Assembly: GCA_025403435.1 (NCBI GenBank)
Contig: CM046338.1
Location: 24,264,392 to 24,328,391, forward strand
Direction: 5' to 3'
DNA length: 64,000 nucleotides
Source: Artocarpus heterophyllus
Lineage: Eukaryota; Streptophyta; Magnoliopsida; Rosales; Moraceae
In this document: positions 60,084-64,000 of the stretch, piece after piece
Layout of the letters: the number at the start of each line of letters is the position of its first letter
Numbering within the stretch: the stretch's first letter is position 1
Notes under the pieces: generated by a model
Database searches by the model: none
Told to the model about the DNA's origin: nothing
The model's input: only the letters and a program-made list of their open reading frames with translations
Position numbers and translations under genes: made by a program

Positions 60084-60088
60084 GACAC

Positions 60089-60159
60089 TTACTAGGAGAG
60101 TCTTCGAGAAGCATGTGGAAGCTATAGCGATACGAGATTTGTCGTATTTACTCACTTAG
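60089..60159 (+). pseudogene. Copia D RNase H C-terminal remnant
   Basis: It resumes after the GACAC duplication with the last codons of the Copia D polyprotein (VFEKHVEA then a stop at 60157-60159), homologous to 21090-21160 in Copia B. Confidence 0.85.
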
Positions 60160-60173
60160 TGCAAGTGGGAGAT
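60160..60173 (+). other. Copia D polypurine tract
   Basis: TGCAAGTGGGAGAT precedes the 3' LTR. Confidence 0.87.
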
Positions 60174-61859
60174 TATTAGACATGTATGCCCTAAGGAGTA
60201 AAAATGTAATAAGTTTTTGGAGACATTTTTATCAATAAGAATTTATTTATTATTTATATACCAAATCATGTCCTCTATACGTTCATATTTCTTGAATGTA
60301 TGTTAAGCAAATAAAAGTCTGAGACGAATAGTGGGCCCGTTATCTTAGCTTGTGTCTTTTGATGTACCAAAGGGTGACACCCACATCTTAATAGTGGTAT
60401 GCATGCCGGTACATTGGAGGCATGACTCTTGATGGCATAGACTTATTATTCATAGATATAGAATCCATAGCTCCTCTTTAGGAGTAATGATAACCTCTTA
60501 TATGCGTTATCCTATAATTGAAAAACTAGAGCGCTCAGCCATTTGGATACATAGGTGTAACCCAATGGTATACTGTCATTGGAAAATAAGTTTTTTGATG
60601 GTGAGATAATGGAATGTAAGATAAAAATAATTGGGAAGGTAAAACAAAACTTGTCCTTAAGCCGATTGTGGATTATCATATGGGGATACGATACACTATG
60701 ATATGTCATGGAGACTTAGCTATACGAGCTTCGTAATTCTATGTAGTTCGAGAGTGTAGCTTCAAGCTTTTAGTGGAGTAGCGTTGGAGTTGATAATTAT
60801 GAAATGTATATCTGGGATATTGGGCTTCATAATTATCGGGAGCTTGAACTATATAGGTCCATTTTGTGCCCTTTGCTAGCTCACAATATCCTGTAACGAC
60901 ACGACGTGCTTTTCTAATAATTGTTAACTTATGTCGGATATATTAGATTGGTTGAAATTTGGAAGAATCAAATAATTCATATATGTTTATCGGTTGAAAT
61001 AATTTTGTGATAAAAATTAATTCAAGATAAACTTGTTGAATTATAAGGATTGGATAACTCTTGTTTGTTTATCAGTTGATTTAATTTTAGATAAATTAGA
61101 TCAAGATAAACTTGTAGAATTATTGGAAATTGATTTATTTTCTTAGAGATTATCTAGATAAAGTTGTTTTGATCAGATAACTTATCTATTGGGTTATTTG
61201 AATTAAAACTAAGACTTGATCTTATAGAATCTTGGATGGAAAATAAAAGATTCGTGAGATTTTTATTCAGTAATTCGTCCTACCGATGGACATGTTCGGC
61301 CTGCCGATGGGGCCTGTTCGGCCTGTCGATCAGGTGGTTCGGCCTGCAGATCAGCGAAGGATAAGATCACGCATTTCCATGCAGATCTTATCTGATATTG
61401 ATCCGAACTTGATTCTGTTTCGAGTTTTTGAGACCTAATCTGATAAGGACTGACCCTAGGACCAATCTCTATATAAAGGGAGTAAGTCTTAAGAGTTACT
61501 CAGATCAATTAAGAGATACTCTGCTAGTGAGAATCTAAAAACTCCCTGAGAGCTTTTGTTCACAAATCACGAACACTTGCTTTGGGTTCTCTCGATTGGT
61601 TGGAAAGAGAGTCACCTAGTGGAAGAGCTATACGTGTGAGCCCACACTCACTCCGGTCGTGGTAAGAGAATAGCAAAGAAGACCAATTGGTTAAGGCTCT
61701 TTTGGAATGTTACTTCTCTTCACGTTTTGTGAGGGTTCTTCAGCATACAAAGGTTAGTAAGATTTGGTTAATTTATGCATATAGCATGTCAAACTTGTGT
61801 TTTGGAAAATACTCTAATGTAAAATTTTTAAAATTCTGCTGCGTACTATTTTTCCAACA
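60174..61859 (+). repeat. Copia D 3' LTR, internally deleted
   Basis: 1686 bp. It starts TATTAGACATG (terminal G changed to A) and ends CCAACA. Compared with 43539-45544 it lacks about 320-335 bp at a junction near 60325 (equivalent to about 43692-44028). The GGCCTGCCGAT array is at 61267-61345 and the TATA box at 61469-61479. Confidence 0.92.
61469..61479 (+). promoter_or_regulatory. TATA box, Copia D 3' LTR
   Basis: CTATATAAAGG, same as in the 5' LTR at 45148. Confidence 0.65.
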
Positions 61860-61864
61860 TTAGG

Positions 61865-63442
61865 TATAGATACCCATACCTTGAGCAATTGTCAATAAAA
61901 GTGACAAAGTACTCATACCCTCCTCATGTCCAATGTTCATCGGTCCGCAAACATCACTATGCACAAGTTCTAGAACCACTTTGGCCCTATTGCCCTTAGA
62001 TCCGAATGGTCTTTTGCTCATTTTACCCTCCAAACAAGATGCACATTGAGGTATAGATTCCACCTTTAAGTGACTTAAAAGTCCATCTCTTACCAATCTT
62101 TGAATCCTGTTTAGGTTAATATGGCCAAGGCGAAAATGCAAAAGATAAGTCTTATTAGAGTGAGAAGTTTTAAGTCTTTAGAGTTATTATCATTCATCTC
62201 AACATTAAGCAGTAAGTCCATCTTAGGTTTAAAAAAATATAGATTATTTTGCATCCATCTAGAATACATAAAAGATTTGTTTTTATGAATCACCGCTTTA
62301 TTACGAAAAGAAACCAAATAGGAGTCTTTAAATAAACAAGTTACAGAAATTAAATTCCTTTTAAATTTAGGAACATAAAAACAATCTTGCAAAATAAAAT
62401 TCCTATAATTATCAAAATATAGATGGACATCTCCCACTGCTTCAGCTAAGACCAAGGATCCATCGTCCATCTGAAGCGTGAAGTCTTCATAAAGCAGACT
62501 TCTCTTTTTTTGAACTGCTGCAAAAAAACACAAACATGATTAGTTGCACCAGAATCTATGACCCAAATGTCACTAGATTCCTCAACCAAACGAGTTTCTA
62601 AATACAAAAGATCACACCTACCTCCTCGGGAAAGGAAGTCCTTGTAATTCTTCTTAATTTGCCCGACCTTCCCGCAGAATAAGCACTTAAGCTTCTTTGG
62701 GTTCTTTTTCTTCTTTTTTTTTTTGCTCTTGTTGTTAGCAGAAACAGAAGATTTCCCATTCTTGGCCTGTTGTTTATTTCCATTCCTAGGATTGGGATTG
62801 GAACTAGAAGCAACTGCTAAATTGGCCTCACCACCTGTAGGAGATTCCCTGATTAACAGTTTGAACTCCTATAATTGTTTCATCAACTCTGTTAAGGTCA
62901 CATCCCGCCTATTGCTCAATTGAAAGTAGCTCTAAACGGGATAAACTCCTTAGATAGAGTCTCAAAAACCATAGCCATCTAAGTTTTAGCATTAATATTG
63001 GCTCCATAGGTTTGTGCCTCAGCAAGGTAACCCATGACCAACAACATGTGCTTCTTTATAGATATCCTTGATCTCTGCTTACAGTTTAAGAGTTTTTGAA
63101 GCGCCCTTTGCCACTTAGTTAAAGCTTCACCTCCAAACATGTCTTCTAGATTATCCAAGATCTGCTCAATGGTCTTATAATCGTCGTGTTGAGCCTGTAG
63201 TATGTTATTCATGCTAGCCATAACATAGCAGCAGGCCTAATCATTTGCATCTTTCCAACAATCATATGCTTGGATTTGATCGTTGGCGGAATTTCCCATA
63301 GGCTCGGGAGGACAAGGGGTTGTAAGCATAAATTTAGTTTCTCAAAGGAGAGAATGATATTCAGGTTCCATTTCCAATTATTATAATTCTCTCCGATTAA
63401 TTGGTTTTTGTTAAGTATTGATCACAAAGCGTTTTTATACAT
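61865..63442 (-). pseudogene. Copia C gag-protease-integrase start, broken
   Basis: Reading minus from the ATG at 63442: gag with NYNxWKWNL and an open stretch 63221-62979 (DNLEDMFGGEAL). A Lys-rich region and a zinc knuckle near 62690-62650 have lost the His and last Cys. The protease region is near 62560 (WVIDSGATNH). After a frame break comes the segment 62533-62111 (ILQDCFYVPKFKRNLISV). GAG-pre-integrase and the integrase start (RLGHINLNR, LVHSDVCGP) reach 61865, where Copia D interrupts; it continues at 43533. Several stops; inactive. Confidence 0.88.
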
Positions 63443-64000
63443 TTTTAATCTACAATAAAGAATCATATACCAAACATAAGCAAACATAGCATAATAATTT
63501 AGTAAGACAACACAATCATGAAAGAAAAAAAGATACAAATGTGTTTATGTGTCAAAACCTTGAAAATATCAGAACCTTACAACGATAATTCCCAACTCAT
63601 AATTCAACAAGCTCCTAGGAGAGTCATGCTAAACTCAATCAGGAACACAGATCCCCTCTTGATTAATATATGCCATCCAGGACTCGTATGATCCAGCATA
63701 TATTAATAATCATTTCTTTGGCCATTAATTTTATTAACAGAGCTCCTAAGGGAGGTTAATAATAAAATTAACATGAGTATATAACAATCGTTTCAATATT
63801 TTATCCATGATTTATAATCACTACCTAGGGATGTGCAACCATAAATCATGCCAAAATACCTTATCTTCATAGAGATCCAACCCGATACATGATGAAGTTC
63901 CTTCCTAGGGGTTGGAACCACCATGTGCTATCTTTGGACCAACGATGGAGGCCTTAGGTCCTCTCTTAGAAAACCTTCTCTCACTCAATCTTTTGAAATC
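63443..64000 (-). other. Copia C untranslated leader (partial)
   Basis: Homologous to the B and D leaders, with CCTAGG motifs near 63615, 63826 and 63906. No gene; runs off the window. Confidence 0.7.

Larger units (their letters stand above)
43539..61859 (+). mobile_element. Copia D: middle element of the right nest
   Basis: LTRs 43539-45544 and 60174-61859, TSD TTAGG, inserted in the integrase of Copia C in opposite orientation. PBS is at 45547 and PPT at 60160-60173. It holds gag-pol remnants (47234-51117 and 60089-60159), split near the end of RNase H by LOG-RT copy 2. The 3' LTR has an approx. 320-bp internal deletion and starts TA instead of TG. Confidence 0.94.
37133..64000 (-). mobile_element. 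Copia C: outer element of the right nest (continues past the window)
   Basis: Minus-strand Copia of the B/D family. Its 3' LTR is 37133-41148 (itself split by a solo LTR), the PPT follows at 41149-41163, and RNase H, RT and the integrase end run up to 43533. Copia D is inserted at 43539-61859 with TSD TTAGG (43534-43538 and 61860-61864). Integrase start, protease and gag continue at 61865-63442, then the leader runs off the window. The 5' LTR and TSD are outside. Multiple stops and frameshifts are present. Confidence 0.92.

Overview
The window is repeat-dense nuclear DNA from a flowering plant, probably a dicot; I cannot name the species. It is AT-rich, has no prokaryotic signals, and almost all of it is LTR retrotransposons carrying plant initiator-Met primer-binding sites (TGGTATCAGAGC). 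I found no convincing stand-alone host gene. Boundaries below rest on LTR pairs, 5-bp target-site duplications (TSDs), primer-binding sites (PBS) and polypurine tracts (PPT) read directly from the sequence.

Left half: a three-level nest. Copia element A (646-26719, TSD CTAAT) was hit in its integrase by Copia element B (5159-23195, TSD GACCA). B was in turn hit between integrase and reverse transcriptase by a young non-autonomous Ty3/gypsy-type element, here called LOG-RT copy 1 (11205-19544, TSD GGAGG). Middle: about 2 kb of unassigned flank (26725-28778), then a decayed minus-strand Sirevirus-like Copia relic (28779-35467) with an LTR, an env-position ORF of the 'putative plant transposon protein' type and the end of pol, then AT-rich fragments. 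Right half: a second nest. Minus-strand Copia element C (37133 to beyond the window end) is of the same family as B. Its 3' LTR holds a solo LTR of the same family (38123-40135, TSD AGTTC). Its integrase was split by plus-strand Copia D (43539-61859, TSD TTAGG), and D was hit near the end of RNase H by LOG-RT copy 2, minus strand (51118-60083, TSD GACAC).

The interesting system is LOG-RT. Both copies have long LTRs (about 1.97 and 2.35 kb, each pair essentially identical), a PBS, a PPT and a gypsy Tekay/Del-like 3' terminus, but no gag-pol. In its place are two open frames kept in both copies: (1) a 173-residue basic Cys-cluster protein whose layout resembles the small cysteine-rich nucleic-acid-binding proteins of carlaviruses, and (2) an intron-free LONELY GUY (LOG)-like protein, the cytokinin-activating phosphoribohydrolase family, with its PGGxGTxxE motif retained. 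By-eye differences between copies are 11 in ORF1 (6 synonymous, 5 not) and 5 substitutions plus one 1-bp indel in LOG (4 synonymous, 1 not). This hints at constraint. The Copia elements themselves are all broken by stops, frameshifts and insertions, and are best read as substrate for the younger insertions.
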